A stretch of 64,000 bases of DNA from Torreya grandis (taxonomy: Eukaryota > Streptophyta > Pinopsida > Cupressales > Taxaceae). Under the pieces are notes generated by a model. That model was not told where the DNA came from, searched no databases, and saw only the letters and a list, made by a program, of their open reading frames with translations. Of this stretch, positions 1 through 11,328 are shown in pieces (the first letter of the stretch is position 1; every line of letters begins with the position of its first letter). The position numbers and the translations under genes are program-made. Location of the stretch: positions 323,001 to 387,000 of the forward strand of contig JARHVA010002126.1 in NCBI GenBank assembly GCA_037957365.1. Reading direction: 5' to 3'.

Positions 1-1167
1 ACACTACCTTTTCACTCCATCTAGCTACTATTGCATGTCCTTCCCCTATATCCTTAGTAAGTAGATTGGCCATGTTCTCAGTCAAGTAGGAGGATTCACT
101 TGATGTCTCTTAGTTTCCTTTAAAGAAGTGGTTAGAGGGTGATACAACTTTTCAAGAGTCCATCACATAAAAGGCCACCTCCCTAGAGTAAGAGTAGGAT
201 CAAACAAAAGGAAGAACATGTGAAGATTAGGGATCATCTTCAATTAAGCAGTGAAGATGATCAAAGATACTTACCTAGATTTAGCCTCTTGAGTAATTGG
301 GGACCAAGTGATTTCAAAATACAACAAGCTTAAGACCTTGGTCTTGGAGCTTACAAAATATTAGTGCACAACACAACAACATCACCTAGTTAGAATCTTA
401 CGTCATAATTTGAAGATTAATACTATTTATTTGATGACTTTGTTGGAATAATATCAATTCATGATTGACATTACATCCCTCCAATACCATCATATCATAT
501 ACAATATTATAGACTGGAAGCACCAGCTTGACAATTCCATTATGAGTTCTAGTGTAGACTTCACCATAGCTATCACAACTAGCACAACTATGCACAACAA
601 GACTAACCCAACTGATGAAACTAACCTTATTCTCTAGTAATATTTCAATTTTAGGGATAATGTGCATGACTGATTTCTTAGCTGGTAGCAAGACCTAAGG
701 TACAATTCATTTATAGGCCTCTAGGTAGAATGACACATAGAAAAGTTAGAGCATTCAAGCATGAAAATTCAACTAAAGGTCAACAATGCAAATGAAAAAA
801 TGAGTAAAACTAAGGACTCAAATCTGAAGGAACTCATCAGATTTTACACACCAATGCATGTCTTCATTTACATGGTTTAAGAAGTGATGCTCAATTGGGA
901 TGTATTCAAAATCAACCTAACTTTGTTCTGTAGTAAGGTAGCCTTGATCCTCAAAGTTTATATTTATAAACCACCATTAAAGCTCTAATAAGAACTTGCA
1001 CACTGCATGGATACTCAGTTAGTGGCCAAAGATCCTATTGGCCAACCTTATTCCTCAGTAAGACCACCTCATTTTAGTTGAGTATTGTACAATACACAAA
1101 TTTTGAAAAAAAATTGTAATGTTTTGAGAAAGTTTTTATATTGGGGATGATTAGTGTGACAAGTGGG

Positions 1168-1312
1168 CTAGGATGGTTGAAAACCCATAAAGGGAGGCTA
1201 CCTAGTTATATCAACCTATTGAAAACCCAAAAGGGAGATAGGTTAGTATGCTACTTAATTGAAAACCCAAAAGGGTGACTAAGTAGTGTTTATGAGGTGA
1301 AAACCAAAAAAT
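1168..1312 (+). repeat. About 41-bp repeats with GAAAACCCAAAAGGG core
   Basis: The core recurs at about 1177, 1218, 1258 and, weaker, 1297, giving a period of about 41 bp. The first three cores are each flanked by a different short inverted pair: ctagg/cctag (1168/1201), aaccta/taggtt (1213/1239) and ctactta/taagtag (1251/1280). The core is kept while the stems vary but stay complementary, suggesting successive stem-loops. Function is unknown; a leader structure of the adjacent gypsy element is one possibility. Confidence 0.65.
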
Positions 1313-2184
1313 AGTGCTTTGAGTGATTAATATGACTCTTGCTAGTCTACCCAATTTTTTAGCTTCTACCCTCAGTACACAATCACATATACCTATGATG
1401 TTATATCAGGATGAGACAACATTTTAGGTCTAAGAAAGTGTTGGGAGAAAAAAATGGATAAGTAAAGTTGTGAAAGATATTCTTTGAATATTTGTGCATT
1501 ATGTATGAAATTATTAGCTATATGTATTTCGTCCTATCATCCACAAGTTGTAAATGGATATAAGATGAACAGTCTCCTATCTTTTGTGCCAATGTACGAG
1601 AAGAATTTGAATAGTCAAGAACTGTAGTGACTATAAATATGCATGCTTTTATGAATAAGATGATGAACCTTTGTTGAGATCAATATAGACTTTTTGGTTA
1701 TGGTTACCTATCATATTTATGATGTTATTTCTTGTCTACATTATTATGTTTAATGTTTGGTTTAATCTTATCTAAAGTAATTTGAATGCTTTAAAAACAT
1801 GAAGAAACCTTTGGATTAATCTTAGTTCCTATCTATCACATGATAACTCATTTTTTTCATGTTTTTATTAATTATGAATTCTCTATACCATCTTATGCAA
1901 TAATACAAAACTTAGCTATCCTCATCCTTAGCATGTTCTGTTGCATTAGGAACCTCTACTAACAAGGTTTAAAACATAGTTGCATCAAAATGACTCCATT
2001 CTTTCTGTGAGGTCTTCATTATATATAGGTTATTACATCTAATAGGCTGACATAGTACTCTTATTCAGTTGTACATAATAAACTATGTCAATAGGTCAAT
2101 TAGTCTCTCAAACAACATCCAAAATAACAAACTAAGTCATGAAAGTTCACGTAGTGTTCCATTCAACATCCAAATAATAAATCA

Positions 2185-3480
2185 GGCTAACTAGGTTGAC
2201 TTAGTCATCTTAATAGGCTTCAACAAATAGGTTTTTCATAAAACTAGGTCGACCCAATTGATATAGTTAGAAGAACTTGCAAGCAACATTCAAGGCACTT
2301 AAATAGAAATTTTTAAATCCTCAGCATCTTCCAACCCACCAAGGTTCCTTTATTTTTCTCTATTTCAATTTAGTTTTTCATTATAGTTTTATTTTTCATG
2401 AGTTTGTAGTCTTTAAAATTTTAATCCTGTAGTAAACTAGGTCGACCTGGTTTTGTAGTCTATCTTCTATCTAAAAGACAAAGTTGACCTAGTCAACTTA
2501 GTTATTAAAGAATCTTGATTCTATAGGACAGTAGTGACCCTATTGAATCTATTCTATAATTTTTTCATATAGTGTCATCTAAACCAACTTTGTACCATTC
2601 TTAAATTTGAAATTGACAATTATATGCTAGTAATTAATTCACACTTCCATTTTCAACTGTTTGCATGCTTAGAGTAGCTCACATAGTCTAATTATGTGGT
2701 TTTCCAATATATCATTTAGTTTCACTATTTTTTATTTTTGCACACACTACCAAATCATATAGTTTCAAAATGCATTTAAACATTTGTCTACCCAAGGCTT
2801 GCCTATTTAGATTTTATCACCAAGGGGGAAGCTGACTTGGTTTTCTGGCCAAGTATAAACATGTGGTTAATGATATATATTGGCAAAGAACCTAACACCC
2901 TTATCACTACTAGATAGTGAAGTGAGGGGGTAGGATCCATTACCAATCCATTACCATTTCCAACATAGATCCCTTTCAACCTAAACATCTTGAAGCCATC
3001 CATAGATTGCCTTTTAGTTCCTTATTTTTAGTGAAATTCCCTATCACACTTAAAATAACACTTTATAATAATCTAACAACACTCAGGATGACCACTTAGT
3101 TAAGCATTTACTTTTCAATTGATTGCTTTCTCTTTGTTCATTGTATGTTATATTTTATAAACTTGCATTGGCCAGTGTTGGTGAAAGGTTTTGTGTTGTG
3201 TGCCAGTTGGATCATCCTCATTAATCTAATTATTTGAGTGTTTTATTTCACTTATTTCTCTAATTACATTGAATTTTTTTTTCTATTTTTAATACACTAC
3301 CATTCTATTTAACATAATATTTTATAGATTGACTTTTTCCCAACCTGCAATACTAAGTTGATCTAGTCGACTCTATATCTTCATCAAACTATGTTTTTCC
3401 CTAATTACAATACTAATCCAACTTGGTTAACTCTATACTCTTCTCAAGACCTATCCAATAGTACTATGTCAACGTGGTTG
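2185..3480. repeat. Scattered GTCGAC/GTTGAC-centred palindromic motifs
   Basis: Variants of ACTAGGTCGACCTAGT occur at about 2192, 2247, 2435, 2480, 3355, 3420 and 3470, for example actaggtcgacctggtt near 2436 and gttgacctagtcaac near 2483. Spacing is irregular, so this is a dispersed motif rather than a tandem array. Many copies look like decay products of one palindrome through C/T and G/A changes. Confidence 0.5.
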
Positions 3481-3905
3481 ACTCTATTCTCTTATTATTG
3501 CCTTTGCTTTATTTATTTCTCCTATCTATCTGAATTAGTCGTCTATTTCTCTTTCCTTAGGATTCTATTCATTTCCTCAAATCATTATGAAGTACCCTAT
3601 TAGGATATTCTTAGAAAACTTGAATCCATTTAGACACTATATGGGATATTCATTTCTCCCTCTCTTTTCCTCCTAAAATAACCCTCACTCTTGTATCACC
3701 TCTTCCCCTCCTTTATCCTTGGATTGTAACATGGTTCAAATAACGCCTCAAGATTGAGTATGTGGATCTGATCCTTTTTTTACCTATCAAGACAATTCTC
3801 ATATTCAATATTTTCACCATAAAAAGGGAGAAATTAACACAAGTCTATCCAATAATCCCACTAGTAATCCACCTTCCAACAACCTTCCCCTTAAAACTAA
3901 TTCGA

Positions 3906-5598
3906 TGAGTTCTCATATAAACACGAACCCACCAATTAATATGACTCAACTTCTTGCACAATTCATACAACAAATGAACATAATGAAAAATTATAACACC
4001 TCTCAAATGATGTAATTACAACATCATTTGATTAATATGGCTAATCAAGCTCCAATTCTCAATCCTCAAGCCAATCAAAATTATATTCCTCCACCTCTCA
4101 GAGATTTCTCAAGAAATGTTATTCCTCAACCTATTATGAAAAAAAAAGTTTCAAAATATCAAAAATGATCCTTTATCTCCTTTTATCATGTCCATTGATA
4201 TTGGTAATATATCTCCAACTATCAGGTATGATAGGACTAAAGACCCTACATCCTTTCTCATAGCATTTAACAACCTTTATAAAGAATGGATCAAAAATAA
4301 TACTTTTTACACAACTAAGATTATAATTAAAACCTTTATGGGTGATGTATTGGAATGGTACAATAAACTTCCCCAACATTCCATTTAGAAAATTAAGGAT
4401 TTATTCAATCCTCTAGTTAAAGAGTTTCAACATAATGATCTTCTTGAAAATTACCTTAGACATTTAATCAATGCTAAACAATCTCCCACCTAATCATCTC
4501 ATGATTTTATCAAACAATGGAAATATCTAACCCATAATCCCAACCATAACATTACTAATGATAATTTATTTAAACTCTTTATCACTACTTTAACTCCTTC
4601 ACTTCAATATAAGGTTCAAGCTTTTGCTCCTCAAATGTTTAATGAAGCTCTTGACCAAGATAAATGTCAAGTCTTCCTCATGAAGCATTTTGAACCTAAT
4701 ACCAAATTCATTAAATGATATTTTCAAAATTATACCAATGCCATCACCAAAAATAATCCTCAAACCAAACTAGGCATTGACAAAGCTGATAATCCCCTAT
4801 CTTCTCACATACCACTAACTGTGCAACAAATGAAATAATTATTATCGCCCTCTAAACTCTTTACTTATCATAATATTCCTCCTAAATGGTATAATCATAA
4901 TAAATTATATTGGTTTCACTCCAAAATTAGTCATTCCCATGAAACTTGTTAAGGTCTCACTAAATTTATTATCTCCTACATGCTTGGTGATTCCTTTAAT
5001 CACAAAGCTATGATCCACTTTCATCATCAAGAGTAAAACATCAATTCTCAAAAATGATAAGCTTCTAAAGTTTCTTCTTCTAATAACCAAAATATTTTTC
5101 CATGTCTAATAATTCAAAAAATACCAAGGATGTTTGTGATATTGATGCCGACTATGATCAATATTAAAATAATTCTTAATATATTAATGCTACTAAGGTC
5201 AATTGTCATCACAAGCTAGCTCAAAAATATCATGTCACAAAACCTAAGAAACCATCTTTGAAAGAACAACTTCTTATAGACACTACAACCACTAATTTAG
5301 CTTTAGAAGCCCCTGAGGAACCACCTCCTTCTTATGAACCCCCACCAACTTCCATTCCTTTCAAATCTACCTTACCTTCCAAAAATTGCATTGGTTCTTC
5401 TTCTAAATCCCACTATGGAAGAACTTAATTCCATGCATTTCAAAATTCCACTTATGAAGTTAGTTTGCACTTCCCCTTATCATCAAAAGTTCTTGATACA
5501 ACAATTATAATAAATTAAAGATCCATATTCTATAGATGAATAACCACCCTTTATTGATCCTCATCCTACCAACATGCATACCATTAAATCCATGTGTC
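3906..5598 (+). pseudogene. Gypsy A gag remnant (Ty3/gypsy, Tat-like)
   Basis: Decayed capsid protein gene of a Ty3/gypsy retrotransposon. The reading starts near the ATG at 3908, shifts frame near 4140 and continues through the stretch at 4188-4388, whose features (RYDRTKDPTSFLIAF, then GDVLEWYNKLP) match the retrotransposon gag core. It continues with stops to about 5040 and ends in a proline-rich tail (EEPPPSYEPPP near 5320). There are at least seven stops and one frameshift. The element is interrupted by copia-1 and resumes at 11329, so gag and pol belong to one insertion. Lineage is inferred from the pol part and from the related element B. Confidence 0.7.
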
Positions 5599-5603
5599 CT
5601 TAT
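5599..5603. repeat. Target site duplication CTTAT of copia-1 (left)
   Basis: CTTAT immediately precedes the left LTR and is repeated at 11324-11328 just after the right LTR. A perfect 5-bp duplication is what a Ty1/copia integrase leaves, and it fixes the element's ends. Confidence 0.95.
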
Positions 5604-6316
5604 TGTTAAGGTGCAAAGCCTAAAAGCTTCACATATGAGCGCATTACCAAAGTTGCAGGTTTACACAGTCATCAGCATCAGTCAAGAGTGACCGACATCG
5701 GTCTGGTGTAGTTGAAGAGACACCAGCGTCGATAGAGGATCGGCTGACGTCGGTCATAGGCAAGCAGTTAGGAACTAGCATCGGTTACCTGTGCGTCCAA
5801 AATGCTATTCTCGAGGACAGAAGCGAGTGTTTGCATGATGAGTTTAAGTCTTAGTCTTAAGTTCGTGTTTCTATTATTAGTAAGATTGTTTTTAGAGCCC
5901 TTGTTCAAGAGGCTTAACTGTTGGTTGTAAGTGCATGCTCAAGTCTCCTAATTTTATATGTAGAATTAGAGCTTCTTAGCTTAGTGTGATTATTCCAGTA
6001 GTTTATTGTATGTGAATGTTGAAGAACAGTACAGAGTTGTATCAATCCAGGTTATTGGAGTTGATTGTACTTGAGAGAGAGAGCTCTTAAGGGATAGAGA
6101 TCTAGAGAGAGATCTTGTGCATCTGAGAGAGGTGTGGAAGAAAGAAGTTTCTTCAATTGTATTCCTTTTGTAAAGAGTTTTAATACAAGTTTTCAGGGTG
6201 GTTTTTTGTATCTCTTGTTTGTTGCTATTATTTGATTCTAGTTACTTATCTCTCTGATTTAATTCCATGGTTTATTGATTTCATAAGTGTAATATATTGT
6301 TGGTTGATCCCCAACA
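5604..6316 (+). repeat. Copia-1 5' LTR
   Basis: Starts TGTTAAGG and ends CCCCAACA. It pairs with 10612-11323. It contains several copies of a decayed ACCGACGTCGGT palindrome between about 5660 and 5790, and a purine-rich GAGAGAGAG stretch near 6073. A promoter is expected inside but I cannot place it reliably. Confidence 0.95.
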
Positions 6317-6318
6317 AG

Positions 6319-6331
6319 TGGTATCAGAGCC
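6319..6331 (+). promoter_or_regulatory. Copia-1 primer-binding site (tRNA-iMet)
   Basis: TGGTATCAGAGCC lies 2 nt after the LTR end. It matches the complement of the 3' end of plant initiator methionine tRNA, the usual primer for reverse transcription of plant copia elements. Confidence 0.9.
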
Positions 6332-6477
6332 TTGGTTGTAGGTTTAGAGTTTGATATCCAATAATTAGTATCAAAGCTCAGGTTCACTAACAGGCGGTTC
6401 AGATATGTGTAGTGTGTATTGATTACAGGTTGCTCACAGGAGTTTTTGTAGGGATATCTATTTGAGTGGGAGAAGCA

Positions 6478-9400
6478 ATGGCAGATGAAAGTAAACTGAG
6501 AATGGAGAAGTTCAATGGCAAAAACTATCAACATTGGAGAATGCAGATAGAGGACTATCTATATCAGAAGGATTTATACTTACCGTTAGGTGGGATTGCA
6601 AAGAAGCCCACAGACATGGAGGATGAAGAATGGGAAGTTATTGACAAAAAGGCTCTGGGGTCTATAAGATTGAGTCTAGCATCTACTGTGATATCTAATT
6701 TATCACAGGCAAAAACAACGGTAGAGTTGATGACTACTCTAGCAAATTTGTATGAAAAACCCTCAACTTCTAATAAGGTATATCTTATGAAGCAGCTATT
6801 CAATTTGCATATGCAGGAAGGTGGATCTGTATCTAATCACCTGAATGATTTCCATGGTATTGTAAATCAATTAAGTTCAGTCAAAATTGTATTTGATGAT
6901 GAAATAAAAGCTCTTTTAATATTATGTTCTTTGCCTAAAAGCTGGCATAGCTTAGTAATGGAAGTTAGCAATACTGCATCTGCATCAAATATTTTAAAAG
7001 TAGAGGATGTTGTTAGTGTTATCTTGAATGAGGAAATTCACAGGAAAAGCATAGAAGAGACATCTGGGAATGCTTTAAGTTTTGACAGTAGGGGAAGGCA
7101 AAAAGAGAAGAGCAAGAAAGGGAGATCAAGATCCAAGTCTAAGGGGAAAGGCAGATCCAAATCTAGAAATGGCAGAAGGCCACAATGCTAGAATTGTGGA
7201 AAGATGGGGCACATAAGCAGAGATTGCTGGTCAAAGCCTAAGGAGGACAATCAGCACAAAGGAAAAGAAGAAGTAAAGGTTGCAGGTATTGCACAAGATG
7301 CTTTAATATTCTCTTTGCACAATAATATAGAATCTTGGGTGTTAGATTCTGGTGCATCTTTTCATGCTACCCCTAATAGGGAATATTTTTGTGACTATAT
7401 CCATGGAGATTTTGGAATAGTATATCTAGGGGATGATGAACCCTGTAAAATTATTGGCAAAGGTAAAGTGCAGCTGAAAATGTAGAATGGCAACACATGG
7501 GTGTTGAGAGAAGTTATGCATGTTCCTAACTTGAAGAGAAATATAATTTCTACAGGAAAGTTAGGGGATGAGGGTTGTACAGTAACTCTCATAGCAGAAT
7601 CTTGGAAGGTGACCAAGGGTGCACTTGTTATGGCCAGAGGTAAGAGAGTAGGTACTCTCTATTTGTGTAATTGTGTTACTAACAATTCTCCTTCTGTATT
7701 ATCTACTTCAAATGTGGATGCAAAATTGTGGCACTCAAGGCTTGGCCACATGAGTGAGAAGGGGATGTCAATTCTTAAGTCTAAAAGTAAGCTTTCAGAT
7801 TTGAAAAGCATGGATCTAGAATTTTGTGAGCACTGTGTATTTGGAAAATAGAAAAGGGTTAGTTTTCTCAAAACTGGGTCTACAAAGAAGAAGCATAAGT
7901 TGTAGCTTGTTCACACAGACGTGTGGGGACCAGCTCAAGTAGCTTCTATTGGAGGATCACAGTACTATGTTTTGTTCATAGATGATGCTACAAGAAAGGT
8001 ATGGATCTATTGTATTAAGAATAAATCTGATGTATTTGAGACCTTTAAGATTTGGAAAGCTATGGTTGAGAATGAAACAGGCAAAAGATTAAAGTGCTTG
8101 AGATCTGACAATGGTGGAGAGTTCTGTAGTTATAAGTTCAACTGGTATTGTTACATGCATGGAATCCATAGGCAAAGGATGGTTCCAAGGACACCTCAGC
8201 AAAATGGAATTACTGAAAGGATCAACAGAACAATCATGGAGCGTGTAAGATGTATGAGATTGCATGTTGGTTTGCCTTTAGAGTTTTGGGCAGAAGCTAT
8301 TGACACTTCAGTATACCTGATTAACAGAGGACCCTCTACAACTCTAGATGGTGGAATTCCAGAAGAGGCTTGGATAGGTAAAAAGGTAGATCTCTCTTTT
8401 CTCAAAGTTTTTAGTTGTGAAGCCTTTGTGCACGTAGATAAGGAAAATAGGAAGAAGCTCGATGCTAAGTCTATGAGGTGCACATTTATTGGCTATGGCT
8501 CAGATGATTTTGGTTTCAAATTTTGGAATCTAGGAACTAACAAGGTAATTAGGAGCCGTGACGTTGTTTTCAATGAAAAAGTGATGTATAGTGATCAGCT
8601 GAAGAAGCTAAATCAATTTGGGCAGAGCAATAGTGAATTGGACGAGGTGATGGTCCAAAATGAGCTCATGGGAAAAAGAAATAATCACTTGCAGGAAAAT
8701 ACAGAGACCGACGTCGGTAGGTTAGGAACCAGCGTTGGCAAAATAGAAACTGATGTCGGTCACACAGAGACTGATGTCGACAGGATAGGCACCGACATCG
8801 GTCAGGCAAAACTGGCGTCAGCCAGTAACAGGTCTGGAGGTGACCGAAGTTAGTCACTGTCAGAGAATTTGGGTGGACAACGTGTTGTGAATGAGTCTCA
8901 CACACCCATCAGGAGGTCTGAAAGGGTAAGTAAGCCTCCGATTAGATATTCTCCTTCATTATTCTATTTATTACTAACTGATGGTGGAGAACCAGAGAGT
9001 TTTGAAGAAGCAACACAGGTGGAGTCCAAGAGTTAGTGGGAGCATGGCATGGTTGAGGTGATGGAGTCCTTAAGAGAGAACCAAACATGGGATTTGGTTG
9101 AATTGCCAGCTGGTAAGAGAACACTGAAGAACAGATGGACCTACAGGTTGAAAGAAGGTGAGAATGGACAGATGAGATATAAGGCCAAATTGGTAGTGAA
9201 AGGATTTGCATAAAATCCAGGTATTGATTTTGCTGAGATTTTTTCTCCTGTTGTTAAAATGACTTCTATAAGGGTTGTATTGTCTTTGGTTACTTTTGAG
9301 GATTTGCATCTTGAGCAGCTAGATGTTAAGACAACATTTCTTCATGGAGATTTGGATGAGGAAATTTATATGGAACAACCAGAAGGATTTGAGGTCAAGG

Positions 9401-10539
9401 GTAAGAAGTTAGTGTGCAGATTGAAGAAAAGCTTGTATGGCCTCAAGCAAGCTCTTAGGCAATGGTATTTGAAATTTGACAGGTTTATGACTGAGCATGG
9501 CTACAGTAGGTGTCAATTTGACCATTGTGTGTATTTTAAGAGATTGGATAATTGTAGATATATTATTCTATTGTTGTATGTAGATGATATGTTGGTTGCA
9601 GGATCACACATGCAGGATATCTCTGAGCTTAAGGTGAAATTAGCTCAAACATTTTCTATGAAGGATTTGGGAGCAGCAAAGAAAATCCTTGGCATGAGCA
9701 TTAAGAGAGACAGGAAAAATCACAGGTTGATATTGTCTCAAGAGGATTATGTGGACAGGGTGTTGAAACGGTTCAATATGCAGGATGCTAAACTGGTAAG
9801 CACACCTTTGGCTGGACATTTTAAGTTGAGTAAAGAACAATGGCCTAATTCACATGACGAGGTAGAGTACATGAGTAAGGTTCCATATTCTTTCACAGTA
9901 TGGAGTTTGATGTATGCAATGGTGTGTACTAGACCGGATATTGCCCAAGCAGTGGGAGTTGTAAGTAAGTATATGGCCAATCCAGGTAAGGAACATTGGA
10001 AAGCAGTTCAGTGGATCCTTAGATATCTGAGAGGAACCAGCAGTAGGCACTTGTGTTATGGAGGTTCAGATACTTCTCTACATGGTTATGTAGATTTAGA
10101 TATGGTAGGTGATTTGGATGGCAGGAGGAACACTACAGGTTATGTTTTCACTGTAGGTGGAACAATGATTAGCTGGATATCTAAGTTGCAAAAGGTTGTT
10201 GCCTTGTCAACTACAAAAGCAGAGTACATTGCAGCCACAGAAGCTAGCAAAGAGATGATATGGATGACACGGTTCATGGAAGAGCTTGGAAGGGAGCATG
10301 GGAGTTACAGATTGTATAGTGACAGTCAGAGTGTAATCCATTTGGCTAAGAATTCAGCCTTTCATTCAAGGACCAAGCACATACAGCTAAGGTACCACTT
10401 CATACGGCAGGTATTGGAAGATGGTGATTTGAAGCTGGAGAAGATCCATACAGATAGGAATCCTGCTAATATGTTAACCAAGCCGGTTACAAAGGAGAAG
10501 TTGAATCTTCATTCAACTTTTGTTGGTCTTCATGATTGA
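6478..10539 (+). pseudogene. Copia-1 gag-pol polyprotein, seven premature stops
   Basis: One uninterrupted frame encodes all domains. Gag spans about 6478-7190 (motif KFNGKNYQHWRMQI). A CCHC zinc knuckle at 7187-7232 has a stop at its expected aromatic residue. The protease is near 7335 (VLDSGASFHAT). The GAG-pre-integrase motif is near 7728 (LWHSRLGHMS). The integrase core (7915-8330) has D, D and E at FIDDATR, RSDNGGEF and GITERIN. A variable linker (8690-8870) carries repeats. RT (about 9050-9900) has YVDDM, and RNase H follows (DSQSVIHLAKN, then TKHIQLRYHFIR). Stops lie at 7189, 7483, 7849, 7903, 8851, 9034 (all TAG) and 9211 (TAA). There are no frameshifts. The ATG at 6478 fits the family start better than the one at 6466. 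Confidence 0.93.
8703..8822 (+). repeat. Palindrome-repeat linker inside copia-1 pol
   Basis: Between integrase and RT the coding sequence contains about five variants of ACCGACGTCGGT (near 8706, 8730, 8749, 8770 and 8790), translated as a repeated (E/G)TDVG-type peptide. The same motif occurs in this element's LTRs and in copia-2 at the same place. It looks like a repeat inserted into a tolerant linker. Confidence 0.75.
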
Positions 10540-10611
10540 GTTGAAGAAAGAGGAGCTAAAAGATGTTGCTGTACAGGTACTGGTGTAGCTGTTTATCTCT
10601 AAGTGGGAGAT

Positions 10612-11323
10612 TGTTAAGGTGTGGAGCCTAAAAGCTTCACATATGAGTGCATTACCAAAGTTGCAGGTTTACACAGTCATCGGTATCGGTCAAGAGCGAC
10701 CGACGTTAGTCTGGTGTAGTTGAAGAGACGCTAGCGTCGGTAGAGGATCGGCCGACATCGATCACAGGCAAGTAGTCAGGAATCGGCATCGGTTACCTGT
10801 GCGTCCAGAATGCTATTTCTGAGGACAGAAGCGAGTGTTTACATGATGAGTTTAAGTCTTAGTCTTAAGTTCACATTTTTATTATTAGTAAGATTGTTTT
10901 TAGAGCCTTGCTCAAGAGTCTTAACTGTTGGTTGTAAGTGCATGCTCAAGTCTCCTAATTCTATATGTAGAATTAGAGCTTCTTAGCTTAGTGTGATTAT
11001 TGCAGTAGTTTATTGTATGTGAATGTTGAAGAACAGTACAAAGTTGTATCAATCCAAGTTGTTAGAGTTGATTGTAATTGAGAGAGAGAGCTCTTAAGGG
11101 ATAGAGATCTAAAGAGAGATCTTGTGCATCTGAGAGAGGTGTGGAAGAAAGAAGTTTCTTCAATTGTATTCCTTTTGTAAAGAGTTTTAATACAAGTTTT
11201 CAGGGTGGTTTCTTGTATATCTTGTTCATTGCTATTATTTGATTCTAGTTACTTATCTATCTGATTTAATTTCATGGTTTATTGCTTTCATAAGTGTAAT
11301 CTATTGTTGGTTGATCCCCAACA
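10612..11323 (+). repeat. Copia-1 3' LTR
   Basis: Copy of the 5' LTR, preceded by the purine-rich tract AAGTGGGAGAT and followed by CTTAT (11324-11328). It ends CCCCAACA. It has diverged from the 5' copy mainly by C/T and G/A changes, many of them in the CpG-containing palindrome block. Confidence 0.95.
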
Positions 11324-11328
11324 CTTAT

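Larger units (their letters stand above)
1..3905. other. Non-coding region upstream of gypsy A gag
   Basis: No convincing gene. Open frames here are short (under 100 codons) and match no family I recognise. The stretch leads into the gag remnant of gypsy A and may be its LTR and leader, but I could not find LTR ends or a primer-binding site. It holds a short series of hairpin-like repeats near 1.2 kb and scattered GTCGAC-centred palindromes from 2.2 to 3.5 kb, both listed separately. The rest is AT-rich sequence without visible structure. Confidence 0.4.
5604..11323 (+). mobile_element. Copia-1, near full-length Ty1/copia element
   Basis: A 5.7-kb LTR retrotransposon with 713- and 712-bp LTRs (TGTTAAGG...CCAACA), a primer-binding site for initiator tRNA-Met, a gag-protease-integrase-RT-RNase H polyprotein in one frame, a purine-rich tract (about 10602-10611) and the 5-bp duplication CTTAT. 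Domain order with integrase before RT is diagnostic of Ty1/copia, and the RT resembles Tnt1-type (Tork) elements. It sits inside the gypsy A gag-pol region. Premature stops leave it non-autonomous. The LTRs differ by roughly 6 percent by eye, mostly transitions, so the insertion is not recent. Confidence 0.95.

Noticed and set aside
398..691. 97-codon minus-strand open frame as a gene
   Set aside because: No recognised motif, no neighbours, and surroundings are repeat-like; length is possible by chance.
8196..8905. Minus-strand open frames opposite copia-1 integrase
   Set aside because: Shadow frames of the coding strand.
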